Below are positions 33,812 to 43,905 of a stretch of 64,000 nucleotides of DNA, one piece after another. Made by a program: the position numbers and the translations under genes. Below the pieces are notes generated by a model that saw nothing but the letters and a program-made list of their open reading frames with translations, did not search any database and was not told where the DNA came from. Position 1 is the first letter of the stretch, and each line of letters opens with the position of its first letter. Source of the stretch: Emydura subglobosa (taxonomy: Eukaryota; Chordata; Testudines; Chelidae). The stretch is from contig ML679956.1 in NCBI GenBank assembly GCA_007922225.1, positions 76,234,095 to 76,298,094 of the forward strand, in the 5' to 3' direction.

Positions 33812-35570
33812 AGAATCATAGAATATTAGAGTTGGAAGGGACCTCAGGAGGTCATCTAGTCCAACCCCCTGCTCAAAGCAGGACTAACCTCAGCTATATC
33901 ATCCCAGCCAGGGCTTTGTCAAGCCTCAGCTTAAAAACCTCTAAAGATGGAGATTCCACCACCTCCCTAGGTAACCCATTCTAGTGCTTCACCACCCTCC
34001 TAGTGAAAAACGTTTTCCTAATATCCAGCCTAGACCTCCCCAACTGCAACTTGAGACCGTTGCTCCTTGTTCTGTCATCTGCCACCAACGAGAACAGCCT
34101 AGCCCCATGCTCCCTGGAACCCCCTTTCAGGTAGTTAAAGGCTGCTATCAAATCCCCCTTCATTCTTCTCTTTTGCAGACTAAACAAGCCCAGTTTCCTT
34201 AGCCTCTCCTCATAAGTCCTGTGCTCCAGCCCCCTAATCATTTTTGTTGCCCTCCGCTGTACTCTTTCCAACTTGTCCACATCCTTTTTGTAGTGGGGGG
34301 CCTAAAACTGGACTCAATACTCTAAATGCGGCCTCACCAATGCCGAATAGAGGGGAATAATCACTTCCCGCGACCTGCTGGCAATGCTCCTCCTAATGCA
34401 GCCCAATATGCTATTAGCCTTCTTGACAACCAGGGCACACTGCTGACTCATATCCAGCTTTTTATCCACTGTTACCCCCAGGTCCTTTTCTGCAGAACTG
34501 TTGCCTAGCTCGTCGGTCCCCAGTCTGTAGCTGTGCATGGGATTCTTCCTTCCTAAGTGGAGGACTCTGCACTTTTCTTTGTTGAACCTCATGAGATTTC
34601 TTTTGGCCCAATCCTCCAGTTTGTTTAGGTCACTCTGTATCCTATCCCTACCTTGCAGGGTATCTACCACTCCCCCCAGCTTAGTGTCGTCCGCAAACTT
34701 GCTGAGGGTGCAATCTACCCCATCCTCCAGATCATTAATGAAGATGTTGAACAAAACTGGCCCCAGGACCGACCCCTGGGGCACTCAGCTTGTGACTGGT
34801 TGCCAGCTAAACATGGAGCCATTGATCACTACTCGTTGAGCCCTATGCTCTAGCCAGTTCTCTATCCATTTTATAGTCCATTCATCCAACCCATACTTCT
34901 TTAACTTGCTGATAAGAATACTGTGCGAGACAGTATCAAAAGCTTTGCTAAAGTCAAGGTATATCACATCCACCGCCTTCCCTACATCCACAGAGCCAGT
35001 CACCTCATCATAGAAAGCAATCAGGTTGGTCAGGCATGACTTTCCCTTGGTGAATCCGTGTTGACTGTTCCTGATCACCTTTCTCATTTCCAAGTGCCTT
35101 AAAATGGATTCCTTAAGGACCTGCTCCATGATTTTTCCAGGGATTGAGGTGAGGCTGACCGGTCTGTAGTTCCCTGGATCCTCTTTCCTCCCTTTTTTGA
35201 AGATGGGCACTATATTTGCTTTTTTCCAGTCCTCAGGGACCTCCCCCTGTTGCCACGAGCTTTCAAAGATAATAGCCAATGGCTCTGAAATCATCTCAGC
35301 CAACTCCCTCAGCACCCTTGGGTGCATTTCATCCGGCCCCATGGACTTGTGTATGTCCAATCCTTCTAAATAGTCTTGGACCCGTTCCTTCAGCACTGTG
35401 GGATGTTCGCCTCCTTCCCATTCTGTGCCACCCAGTGCAGCAGTCTGAGAGCTGATCTTGTCTGTGAAGACAGAGGCAAAAAAGGCATTCTTACAGTTAA
35501 GCACATTCTCAAGTGCTTTGTTGAATTGGGACTTTGATCTCCACTCTTCTTTCTGTCCCCTCATACTCAT
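33812..35570 (-). mobile_element. CR1 LINE, best-preserved copy
   Basis: Read on the minus strand, the element runs from within ORF2 (35570) to the 3' terminus at 33812 ('agaatcatagaatattag' on the plus strand). It is 5'-truncated. Its upstream end abuts the 3' end of another CR1 (35567-36280) with essentially no spacer, within 'ctcatactcatagac'. Confidence 0.93.
33894..35570 (-). pseudogene. CR1 ORF2 (RT and C-terminus), four internal stops
   Basis: A single reading frame of 559 codons runs from 35570 to the natural stop at 33894-33896 without any frameshift. Four internal nonsense codons break it: TGA 34785-34787, TGA 34314-34316, TAG 34302-34304 and TAG 33981-33983. The part before RT contains [18 protein letters not shown]. 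Then come [25 protein letters not shown], motif [14 protein letters not shown] (Asp 34953-34955), motif [20 protein letters not shown], motif C FADD (34686-34691) and the [10 protein letters not shown] stretch. The C-terminal region includes [20 protein letters not shown] and [20 protein letters not shown]. All catalytic aspartates are kept. The endonuclease is missing through 5' truncation. Confidence 0.92.
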
Positions 35571-36280
35571 AGACTATAAGGTAAGAACGGACCATTATGA
35601 TCATCTTGTCTGACCTCCTGCACAACGCAGCCATAGATCCTCACCCAACCACTCCTGTAATAGACCCCCAACCTATGAGTGAGTTACTGAACTCCTCAAA
35701 TAATTATTTAAAGTCTTCAAGGTACAGAGAATCCACCAGCAAGTGACCCATGCCCCAAGCTGCAGGAGAAGGTGAAAACCCCTCAGGGCCTCTGCCAATC
35801 TGCCCTGGGGGAAAATTCCTTCCCAACCCCAAATATGGCAATCAGCTAAACACTGAGCATGTGGGAAAGACATACCAGCCAGGTACCCAGAAAGAATTTT
35901 CTGTAGTAACTCAGAACCCACCCCATCTAACATCCCATCACAGGCCATTGGGCATATTTACCACTAGTAATCAAAGATCAGTTAATTGCCAAACTAGGCT
36001 GTCCCATCATACCATCCCTTCCAAAAATTTATCAAGCTCAGTCTTGAAGCCAGCTCGGTTTCTTTCCCCAACTGCTTCTTTGGAAGGCTGTTCCAGAACT
36101 TCCCTCCTCTGATGGTTAGAAACCTTCATCTAATTTCAAGTCTAAACTTCCTGATGGCCAGTTTATACCCATTAGTTCTTGTGTCCACATTGGTGCTGAA
36201 CTTAAATAACTCCTCTCCCTCCCTGGTATTTATCCCTCTGATGTATTTATACAGAGCAATCATATCTCCTCTCAGCCTTC
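35567..36280 (-). mobile_element. CR1 LINE, second subfamily, 3' UTR
   Basis: Plus-strand blocks 'atgatcatcttgtctgacct', 'agagaatccaccagcaagtg', 'aaattccttcccaacccc' and 'aaactaggctgtcccatcat' align in order with 19921-20632. It ends at about 36280, inside the C-terminal ORF2 sequence, so it is 5'-truncated. Confidence 0.9.
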
Positions 36281-36964
36281 TAATCAAACCTCAGCCCTCA
36301 TCCTTTCTCATCGCTACTTCCAAGTCTCTAATGAATAAATAAATCCAAAATCAAGGTCACTTAGCGGTGGAATGGAACATTGTTTATGTTGAATCAAGTT
36401 TTATGGTTTGTTAGCATTGAAAGCAACCTGATTTTTCCAGGTGCAGAAGCCCAAAGTTTAGCTGCAAGAAAAGAACATGTGGATAGATCAGATCAAATTC
36501 TTACATTATTTTACACTCTTTTTTGGTGAACAGAAACATTATCTTGGTTCATCCAGTGTGGCATTTCTTTTGGTCTGACACAGAATTGCAGCAACTTTAT
36601 GGGCAAGACAAGGCATGGTAAATGTTGCCAAAATGGTTACATGATCAAGTTACTGTGTGGAGGATAAATAAGAGGCTTACGTGGGTTTTACCATGCATCA
36701 GGTCCTCAGCTGGTGTAAATCAGTGTAGTCCATTGAACTAGCTGTCTCTAGTTTGTGTTTCTGACCATTTCTGCAGTGGCAGGTTGTCATGGGTGGTTGC
36801 TAAAGTCATTTTGCTTTGCCCAACTTATACAGAGTGCTTTGCCTTTGCTTTTTAATGGGAAGCTGTTTGAAACTGCTCTGATGGTTGGGACAGATATATT
36901 CTTGTTGCAACTTGTATTCGTTCAAGTGGCTGCGTCTGCCGGGCAGCAGCAGTGATGAAGGCTG
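36281..36964. other. No gene recognised; foldback remnant
   Basis: 36698-36740 has 'aggtcctcagctggtgtaaa', one arm of the GATCCTCA foldback family, without a clear partner arm. The rest is unassigned. Confidence 0.4.
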
Positions 36965-37110
36965 GTCTCGCAGCTGAGGCACTGGGGTTGGCACTCAGCA
37001 GATGTAGGTTCTCTACCTGTGCCATAGACTTCTGTGACTTCAGGCAAGTCACTTTGCCTCGTTTCCCTACCTGTGGAAGGGAAATGCCGTTGTCTCTGTG
37101 GACTGCCAGC
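36965..37110 (+). repeat. MIR-like SINE
   Basis: 'cttctgtgacttcaggcaag', 'tcactttgcctcgtttccct' and 'acctgtggaagggaaatg' follow the MIR order. The head around 36970-36990 ('gcagctgaggcactgggg') is tRNA-like. Confidence 0.75.
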
Positions 37111-37829
37111 CCTTCAGGGCAGTGACTTACTAGACCACGCTTAGTACTGCGCTGTCATTTACTCCAGTTTAAGGCCCCTTTGCCGTATCCGAGTAGTGCC
37201 CTTGGGTGTTAGTGTAAATGGGAATCAAGTCACTGATCTGTCTCAGCTAGATCCACAAAGGTATGTAGGTTCCCAGTTGCTTCTTTAGGCACTTAAGTCC
37301 AGCCATTAGGTGCCACTGATGTTCTTTGAGTCGCTGCTCAGCTGCTGCCTCGCCTTGTAGGGAGACAAGGTGGGCGAGGTAATATCCTTCATTGGACCCA
37401 CGTCTGTGGGTGAGAGAGACCAGCTCAACCCCTAACATCCTGGGAACAACCTGGCTACAGCTGCTCGGCCTAACCCCGCAGGCACCTAAGTTTCTGCCGG
37501 CGGGCATGCACAAAGCCACCTCAATCCTGATACTGCCCCACAGCGACTGAGCTGCTTGGACCCTTAGCTTATGTCCTGGCCCCAGTGTGATTCTCAAGTG
37601 AGGCATGCTCCCGCCCATCCCCTAAGTCCAGAGGCATTCTCAGAGCATGCCTACAGGATGGGGCCTGGAAGGCTGGGAATTTTTTCGGCTGGGCTCTGTC
37701 TGTAGACTATCCACTCGCCCACTGGTTAAGCTCTCAGCTAAGAGGTGGCAGAACCACATTCAAGTCCCTACTCTGCCTGCTTGGGAGGAATGACTGGAGG
37801 CCAGGTCACCCACCACTTAATGCCCCAAC
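37111..37829. other. No gene; decayed repeat pieces
   Basis: 37245-37310 ('ctagatccacaaaggtatgt') is one arm of the foldback family at 18845. 37715-37780 ('cactggttaagctctcagct', 'acattcaagtccctact') is a tRNA-like SINE head. Nothing else was recognised. Confidence 0.45.
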
Positions 37830-37837
37830 CTCTAGAG

Positions 37838-38279
37838 CAGCGGTTCCCAAAGTGTGGGTCGTGACCCCAAGCAGGGTCGCTTCTTCAGCGGATGGGGTCA
37901 TGGCCACCCCAAGTGTGCATAGGACACCATTTTGTAAAACGGCCTCCCTTGCATAGCATGACCTCACATGTGCCGCATGCACGAGATCACATCGCACGGG
38001 GGGGGGGAAGCTATTTTGCTCTGCAAGACGGCCCCCTCCATGCAGCGTGACCTCGCATGCACCGTAGGTGGGTGAGCTCAGGCAGTCTGGACTTCAGATG
38101 CTGCTTTGTAGAGCGAAAGGGCAGCCCCCTTGCGGCGTGACCTCGCACGTGCAGTGCGTGTGAGGTCACGAGGCAGGGAGGACGCCATTTTGAAACGGCA
38201 ACTTCCATGATGTCTGGGGTAGTGGGAAACGCCACATCTGAAAACGGGGTCATGCAGGGAAAATGTTTGTGAACCTCAG
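37838..38279. mobile_element. hAT-type element with internal decayed tandem repeats
   Basis: The left end CAGCGGTTCCCAAAGTGTGG and the right end read in reverse CTGAGGTTCACAAAC are related hAT-type termini. The flanking 8-mers CTCTAGAG (37830-37837) and CCTTAGAG (38280-38287) match at 6 of 8. The interior holds three decayed units of about 80-100 bp. Each has a 'ttttg'-type start, a 'ggc(c/a)(t/g)ccc' block and a 'gcgtgacctcgca' type block. It is non-coding. Confidence 0.75.
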
Positions 38280-38339
38280 CCTTAGAGTATCCTGAGGGAG
38301 GTGGAGACTCTTCTCCTGAAGCTACTCCACCTTGTATAA

Positions 38340-38410
38340 ATAACTACATATTCATTAGCGCAGGGACTTGAACTCATCTCTCCCATCCTACGTGAGCGCT
38401 TGAGCCATCA
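38340..38410 (-). repeat. tRNA-like sequence
   Basis: On the minus strand 'gatggctcaagcgctcacg' (A-box-like) is followed by 'gatgagttcaagtccctg' (B-box-like). It is decayed and not a functional tRNA. Confidence 0.45.
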
Positions 38411-38488
38411 CGCTACAGGTCAGTCTTTCCCTCCAGTCCATGACTCGCTCTTCTCACCCCTCCAGGCTAGGGAGTCCCCTTGTACGGT

Positions 38489-38537
38489 ATTATACTGGAC
38501 AGTCCTCTTTTCCGGAGGTTTGTCCCCTGTCCAGTAC
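38489..38537. repeat. Small perfect hairpin
   Basis: 'tactggacag' and 'ctgtccagta' form a 10-bp perfect stem around about 29 bases. It lies in sequence that resembles the repeat piece at 55120-55330. Confidence 0.5.
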
Positions 38538-38539
38538 AG

Positions 38540-39111
38540 GGACAAAGCCAGAAATGGTTTTGTCTGGTTGAGGGACTCCATTTTTAAGAGCACACCACTT
38601 CGCTCCGTGTCCCCCCCCACAGTGTGACCTTGGTTATGCCAGTGGAGGGCAGAGTCAGGCTGGTAGGGGCGGGCCCCCGCCTCTTCTGAAAGTACTGGAG
38701 TGTCTGGTATTCCGGGAATGTGCAAGTGATCACCTAACTCCAGGTTCTTTATCCCAATCTACTCCCCCTGCCAGTCTGGATGAGGTCCCCTCTGCATTTG
38801 AATCAGGCAGCTTCCTTCTCCATGTGGCTTCAGCCCAGCGGGGCAGCCCTGGAGACATCTCTGTGCTTTCAGATGCCTGGCCCCAACAGCCCATAGCGGT
38901 AACTGAAAAGAAGACCCAGCTCCACCCCAGGCTGGAACATGCTTAGTGCAGACAGAATTTTTGGGCAAATTAGCTTGTTCTCTAGCAAGTCTCTACTGAG
39001 CATGTGCAAAGGTTTTTTTTTTTTTCCAAGGCTTAAAAACTGGCCAAATTTGGGCAGAATTACAAGGCAAATTTGCTTTCCTGGCACCACTGCCCTCCTA
39101 TTAAAGTAAAT
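38540..39111. other. No gene recognised
   Basis: A C run (38611-38618) and a T run (39014-39025) are the only visible features. Confidence 0.5.
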
Positions 39112-39198
39112 GGCCCAGAGCCTTAGATATATCTAGGTATCCAATGTAAGGAGATTTCAATGGGAGTTAGGTGCCTAAATGCCTTTGAGGATCTGGGC
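39112..39198. repeat. Foldback element
   Basis: 'ggcccagagccttagatata' and 'tgcctttgaggatctgggc' are inverted, decayed arms, with 'aatgggagttaggtgcctaa' in the right arm. It belongs to the family at 18845. Confidence 0.65.
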
Positions 39199-39919
39199 AA
39201 ATGTGACTCCATGAAGGCAGGAGAGAGAAGAAGCCCACATCTGCAGCATGTGATGCAGGACTTAGTCACTCGCTTTCAGCTGTGTTCACCGTTAGCCATT
39301 GCAAGGTATGCGGCCTGTTCTTAAGGTTGCCCGACATTCCAAGACTCTGTTTTCAGTTGCTCATAACTTTGCCACGCTTTAAACATTCCGGTTGAAATTT
39401 TCCATCCTGGGTGTCTGCCTCCGGCTGAGCATTTTTGGGAAAATGTGTATAAAACAGTTAATCTGTTTCCAAGAACAAGGCAAGGGAAAAATACGTGGTT
39501 TTGCCCATGTTAAAAAAATTTCTCTGTGGGATGTTCTAGAGACCCCCAGGCTTGAAAAGTTTTGACCCACTCGAGCCAGAACTTTTGGTAGCAAGCGCGG
39601 CTAAGAGATGAAACAAAGAGATCCAAACCTCACAGACACTGTGCTGGACAAAAACAACGAGAGTTCTGTAGCACAAAGCACCGAGCTGCTATCTGAATAG
39701 CAGCATGTCTTGTAGGATGCAATGGCCTATGGAAATGTACACTTCTTCCAAAACCCTAACAGCCTGAGATGAACCCCAAATTGCCCCGATGTGCTTAGTC
39801 ATGCATGGAAACTAATTGGCCACACCCAGGAATGGATTTTTCCTGGTGGCAGGTTAGTGACACAGGGAACAGTAGTAACTTGCTTCAGTCCCGGCTTTCT
39901 GTAACATAATTTCCCTTGT
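39199..39919. other. No gene; AT-rich fragment
   Basis: 39380-39600 has AT-rich blocks ('gttgaaattttccatcctgg', 'tgaaaagttttgaccc') similar to the hAT-like family, without ends. 39650-39674 is a short echo of the element at 39921. Confidence 0.4.
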
Positions 39920-39920
39920 A

Positions 39921-40135
39921 GAAGAGTTCCAGAGGGGTAACCATGTTAGTCTGTATACAGCAAAAAAAAAAAAAACAACCAAGAGAGTTCTGTAGCACTT
40001 TAAAGACTAACAAATTTAATTTCAGTAGGCGTAAGATGCAGTTGGTGCATCTCAAGAAGTGAGCTGAGGCTCACGAAAGCTTATGCCTACTGAACTTAAA
40101 TTTGTTAGTCTTTAAAATGCTACAGAACTCTTGTT
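39921..40135. mobile_element. Retroelement-like repeat with 52-bp hairpin
   Basis: After 'agaggggtaaccatgttagt' and an A run, two 52-base arms (39984-40035 and 40080-40131) are inverted copies with three mismatches. They enclose a 44-base loop with its own stems: ATGCA/TGCAT, and GTGAGC/GCTCAC followed by GAAA. The sequence type ('ttaaagactaacaaattt') is a common reptile repeat. Inverted terminal structure and a hammerhead-like loop would suit a Penelope-like element, but that identity is inference. Confidence 0.6.
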
Positions 40136-41509
40136 ATAATTTCTCTTGCTGGTCCTGGTATTACAGGTATTCTCAGGCTCCTCCCACAGTTCCCCTGACC
40201 AATACCCCTTCTCCTTCTTCTTCTTCACATCTGTAGCTCTTTTGGAGAGAGTCCCAATAGGACCTTCTTTATGCTGAAAGCTGAGCTAGCAATGAAGCAG
40301 GAGGTTTCAGCCTGTATGAAGAATTCAGAGGCAGGTTTCTAAACTTCTCCAGGAAAAAGCCATGTGAGCACCTGGCCCTAAATCCTAGAAGCCTGGGCAC
40401 TTAGTGGCAATACAATAGCACCCAATGGGCTCCTTTGGATAATGCTGCTGTAACGTAAGCTGGGTGCAGCACGGAGGGAATTGATGCCCCTGGGTGACTG
40501 CTTGTTCTGCCTCTCTGGGATGAGCCCCACTGAAGAGGCGGAAAGTTCTGAGATGCTGCTAGGCTGGTTCGTGGGAGGAGAACCGGGATTTTGCCAGCCC
40601 CGCAGCTGAGAACTCCCCCTGACTGCACCGGCAAGGTATTGAAAGCATCTGTCTACACCGCAAGTCTCTGCCCACTCTGTATATTTTTATGTTGATCAAG
40701 GCCCCGATGCTGTCTAGTGGGTGTTGAGCACCTCTGGTGAGTAACTCCCATCAACTCCTACACCTCCAAGTAACAGCTTCTAAGATCCTGTGGGATTTTT
40801 GACTGCTTCTTGATCAAGCAGTTTTCCGCAGGGGTTTATAGGCTAGCCACCACCTCCTCCTTCCCTGCTCACATGTCCTCGGGATGTGGGGATGGGGGCA
40901 GGGGGGAGATAACCCTTTACATTTACCAGTCCATTAACTATTGTGCCTGTAAAAACACTGAGTGTGTCACAGTTACTCCTGGCTCTGTTCCCTCCTGCCT
41001 ATCAACGTGATCGAAGATAATGTGTAACGGGATATCCTGGCAGCCGTGTGCTGTTGACACTGGAAAGAAAGAATCCAGGGCTGAAGTGCCACTCAGGTTA
41101 CTGATGAGTTGGAAAATCTACCCACTCATGAGGGTGGCGACAGCTTTGTAAACAAACTCTTGCTGCCCGTGATATTGAGATAGCAGCCGGCTGAGGGTCT
41201 ATAAGTGGTTGATAGGCAGGGACTTGACAAGAGCAACAGGGCAAGGGGCTGGATGGGGTGGCTGAAGGTCAGGCGGGTCATGTCTTTTTTAAACACTGAT
41301 GCCGTAGTGTAAATGGAAGAAGTTATCGGCTTAAGATAAATCAAACGGGATATCTATTTACTGCACAACTCATCCGTTGTCCGTCAGCACAAGAGGCATA
41401 GACAGAAGCTGAGTATATACATCACACAAGTGCATGCTAGTTCCTCCAGCAGGCCACACATGGTACATCAGAAATTAGACCAATGCACTCTAGCAAGGCA
41501 AGTACCAGG
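40136..41509. other. No gene recognised
   Basis: Unassigned interval with short open frames. A 'ttctccttcttcttcttcac' pyrimidine repeat lies at 40208-40227. Confidence 0.5.
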
Positions 41510-41679
41510 CAGCGTGGTCCAGGTGCTGAAAGCACTGAGTTAGGAGACCTGGGTTCTGTTCCTAGATCTGACCTTGACCTGCTGTGTGACCTTGGATAAA
41601 CCACTTCCCCTCTCTTTGTACTTGTCTGTTCAGTTAATAAATGCCTCAGGGCAGGGACTGTCTCTCATTACGTGTTTGT
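41510..41679 (+). repeat. MIR-like SINE, first part (split)
   Basis: The head 'cgtggtccaggtgctgaaag', 'ctgggttctgttcctagatc', 'ctgctgtgtgaccttggata' and 'ccacttcccctctctttgta' give the clearest full MIR order here. It continues as the tail 'cagggactgtctctcattac' and is cut at 41679 by the element at 41680. The remainder is at 42362-42412. Confidence 0.88.
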
Positions 41680-42361
41680 CAGAGCTGGTTGGGAATTTCC
41701 TGTTGGAATGATTTGCCAATGGAAAATACAGGCTCCACAACACTGACATTTCCAGTTTGGAAATTTTGATTTTGCTCCCAAAATTCAATTTTCTATTGGG
41801 AAAACTGAAATGACATTTCATTTCGGATCAGCTCAACCACAACTGGAATATCTTGTTTTCTAATGACCTGAAAGGTTTTGTTCCAAATAAAGTCAACATT
41901 AAACTACAGGCTCCGAGGAGGACTACATATCTCATAAGACACTACACTGATTTCCCTCTGATGCTGCTGCATGATGCGTCAGAGGAGTCTGATGACTGGG
42001 TGCACTATGGGAGATGTAGTCTGGCCAAGGAGTCTGACCCAAAGGGGAAATGGGGACATCAGGCTCCCAATTTACAATGTTCAGGAGGCAATGCACCATT
42101 ATGGGAAAACACAAAATGAAGCATTTTGGGTCAGTTCAACAAACAGAAACAGAGCATTTTCATTTCGGGAATGTTGAAATATTTTGTTCTGAATGCAAAT
42201 TTTGAAACAAAACACTTTGACATTTCCTAATTGAAATATCTTTGAATTTCTGTTCCAGGGGAAATTTCAACTTTTTTTGTCCCCATTTGGGATTTAAAAA
42301 AATGTCGAAATGTTGGAATTTCCTACAGGATGGAATTTCACCCAAATTTTCCCCAACTCTA
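41680..42361. mobile_element. hAT-type AT-rich element inserted in a SINE
   Basis: The element begins CAGAGCTGGTTGGGAATTT and ends AAATTTTCCCCAACTCTA. Its inverted ends fit hAT CAGAG...CTCTG termini with one changed end base. It is flanked by a perfect 8-bp duplication GTGTTTGT at 41672-41679 and 42362-42369. At 682 bp it is the longest of its family here. Its middle (41894-42110) is GC-richer and has no transposase frame. Confidence 0.92.
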
Positions 42362-42412
42362 GTGTTTGTACAGAGCTCTTGGGACTTCCACACGCTACAA
42401 TAACAGTAAGAG
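42362..42412 (+). repeat. MIR-like SINE, second part (split)
   Basis: 'gtgtttgtacagagctcttg' and 'ggacttccacacgctacaat' continue the SINE tail broken at 41679. The first eight bases are the target duplication. Confidence 0.85.
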
Positions 42413-42487
42413 GAAACTACCTCTGAAAGGGTCATGGGTGAGTCCAAACTTTTGGGAAAGGGTTGGCAGCGCCAGGGCTGTGTGGAT

Positions 42488-42580
42488 CTTGTAGAATGTA
42501 AATTGTCTGGGGCAGGCGCTGTCTCTCCCTTTGGTTCATACGCAGTGCAGAGCACATTACTGATGCGTAATAATAATTGG
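42488..42580 (+). repeat. MIR-like SINE tail block
   Basis: 'aatgtaaattgtctggggca', 'ggcgctgtctctccctttgg' and 'cgtaataataattgg' repeat the order of the tail copy just upstream, as a separate insertion. Confidence 0.65.
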
Positions 42581-43269
42581 ATTCATATAAAACAGGACAA
42601 ACGCTTGGTCTCGTTGCTGTGATGCCAGCATGCAACTTGACCTCAGTTAAGCTATTAAGCCAAGGTCTCTTCTGCGCGTCTCTGGTGTCCCTCCAGGAGG
42701 AACTTAAAGATGGTTCAGCACATTTCCAAAAGAGCAGATCGTTACTCACAAGTCCCTGGCAATGTATCTTCACTCAACAAAAGCAGGTTCAAATGTCCAA
42801 GGCTGCATCTGAACCAAATTCCTTTCTGCTCTATTCCGTGTCTAAACAAGCTGAATGCCCAACAGTCTTGGACTTCAAATGAGATGTTTTCTGCACAGCT
42901 CCCTCTCTCTGTATCAGCAGGCCTGTTCCAGATGAAAATCCTCAGGTATATTCTGCAGACAAAGTAACAACAACAACCACAAAAATCCACAATGAAACAA
43001 CAACCAGCATCCCCATGGAGGCAGGCTATCTTGTGGATGACAGTTGTACATGGCTAAAATTTAAATTCTCTGGCAGCTAGCAACTGCAGTGTGACAGGAC
43101 CTACAGGTGACTAGAGAATGATGGTATGCTCCCACCCTTAAATGTAATATTAGATACAGGCTTTTCCTACAAAGATTTGGGTTGGGCTCGGCTCTCACCA
43201 ACGGGTTGCATTGTACAAATTGCCAACGGGTTACATGTAGACCAGATCTACAGGGCTTAGGTGCATAAA
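42581..43269. other. No gene recognised
   Basis: Overlapping short frames on both strands; no repeat identified. Confidence 0.5.
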
Positions 43270-43445
43270 GGAAGACTTTCAAAGGCACAAATGGCCCTTG
43301 TGCTTCCATGTGAGTGAGGGGATGACATTTCCAGAAGCACAGCGGTGACTAAGATGCTTTCGAAAATGTTACCCTAGGCGCCAAATTGCCATTTGAGCTT
43401 TTGAAGATCTCCCCCATAAGCGCCATTGACTTTCAACAGGACTTG
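43270..43445. repeat. Decayed foldback repeat
   Basis: 'ctttcaaaggcacaaatgg' and 'tgagcttttgaagatctcc' are weak inverted arms. 'gcgccattgactttcaac' is a phrase of the same family. Confidence 0.35.
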
Positions 43446-43784
43446 TGCTCCTAGATCACGCAGGCCTCTTGGAAGAGGCTAACCCACACCAGTGTTTGAA
43501 GTGAGATTTCTGCTGTTCTGGCAGTCATTAAAGAACGCATGATACTTTTCATAAGGGCTGGAGGGGGGTGAACCTCAGTGTCCTGCTCAGACTCGAGCTC
43601 GGATACTTACATACAATATAGTAAATTCCACCTCCAGTGTCAACTGGATACAGTGGTCTTCACTTGCTGTGCATGTTAAACAGCTGCTGTCTATGTACCC
43701 CAGAGATGGCTGCAGTTCAGTGGTGGGTAACTGATTCCTGGGCAGTACAGTGCACATTTGTCCATTAATGTTTGCCATTATAAT

Positions 43785-43905
43785 TTGCTGTTATTATCTA
43801 GTACGCGTCACCTAGGAACCCCAAGCAGGGACCAGGTCCCTGTTGTGCTAGACACTGTACAGACAAATAACCGGGAAGACAGAGCCTGCCTTAGAGAGCT
43901 CCACG
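43785..43905 (-). repeat. MIR-like SINE tail, reverse
   Basis: 'gctgttattatctagtacgc', 'cacctaggaaccccaagcag', 'gtgctagacactgtacagac' and 'gcctgccttagagagct' follow the reverse tail order. Confidence 0.75.

Noticed and set aside
34537..34839. Plus-strand 100-codon frame
   Set aside because: It is antisense to the CR1 reverse transcriptase frame.
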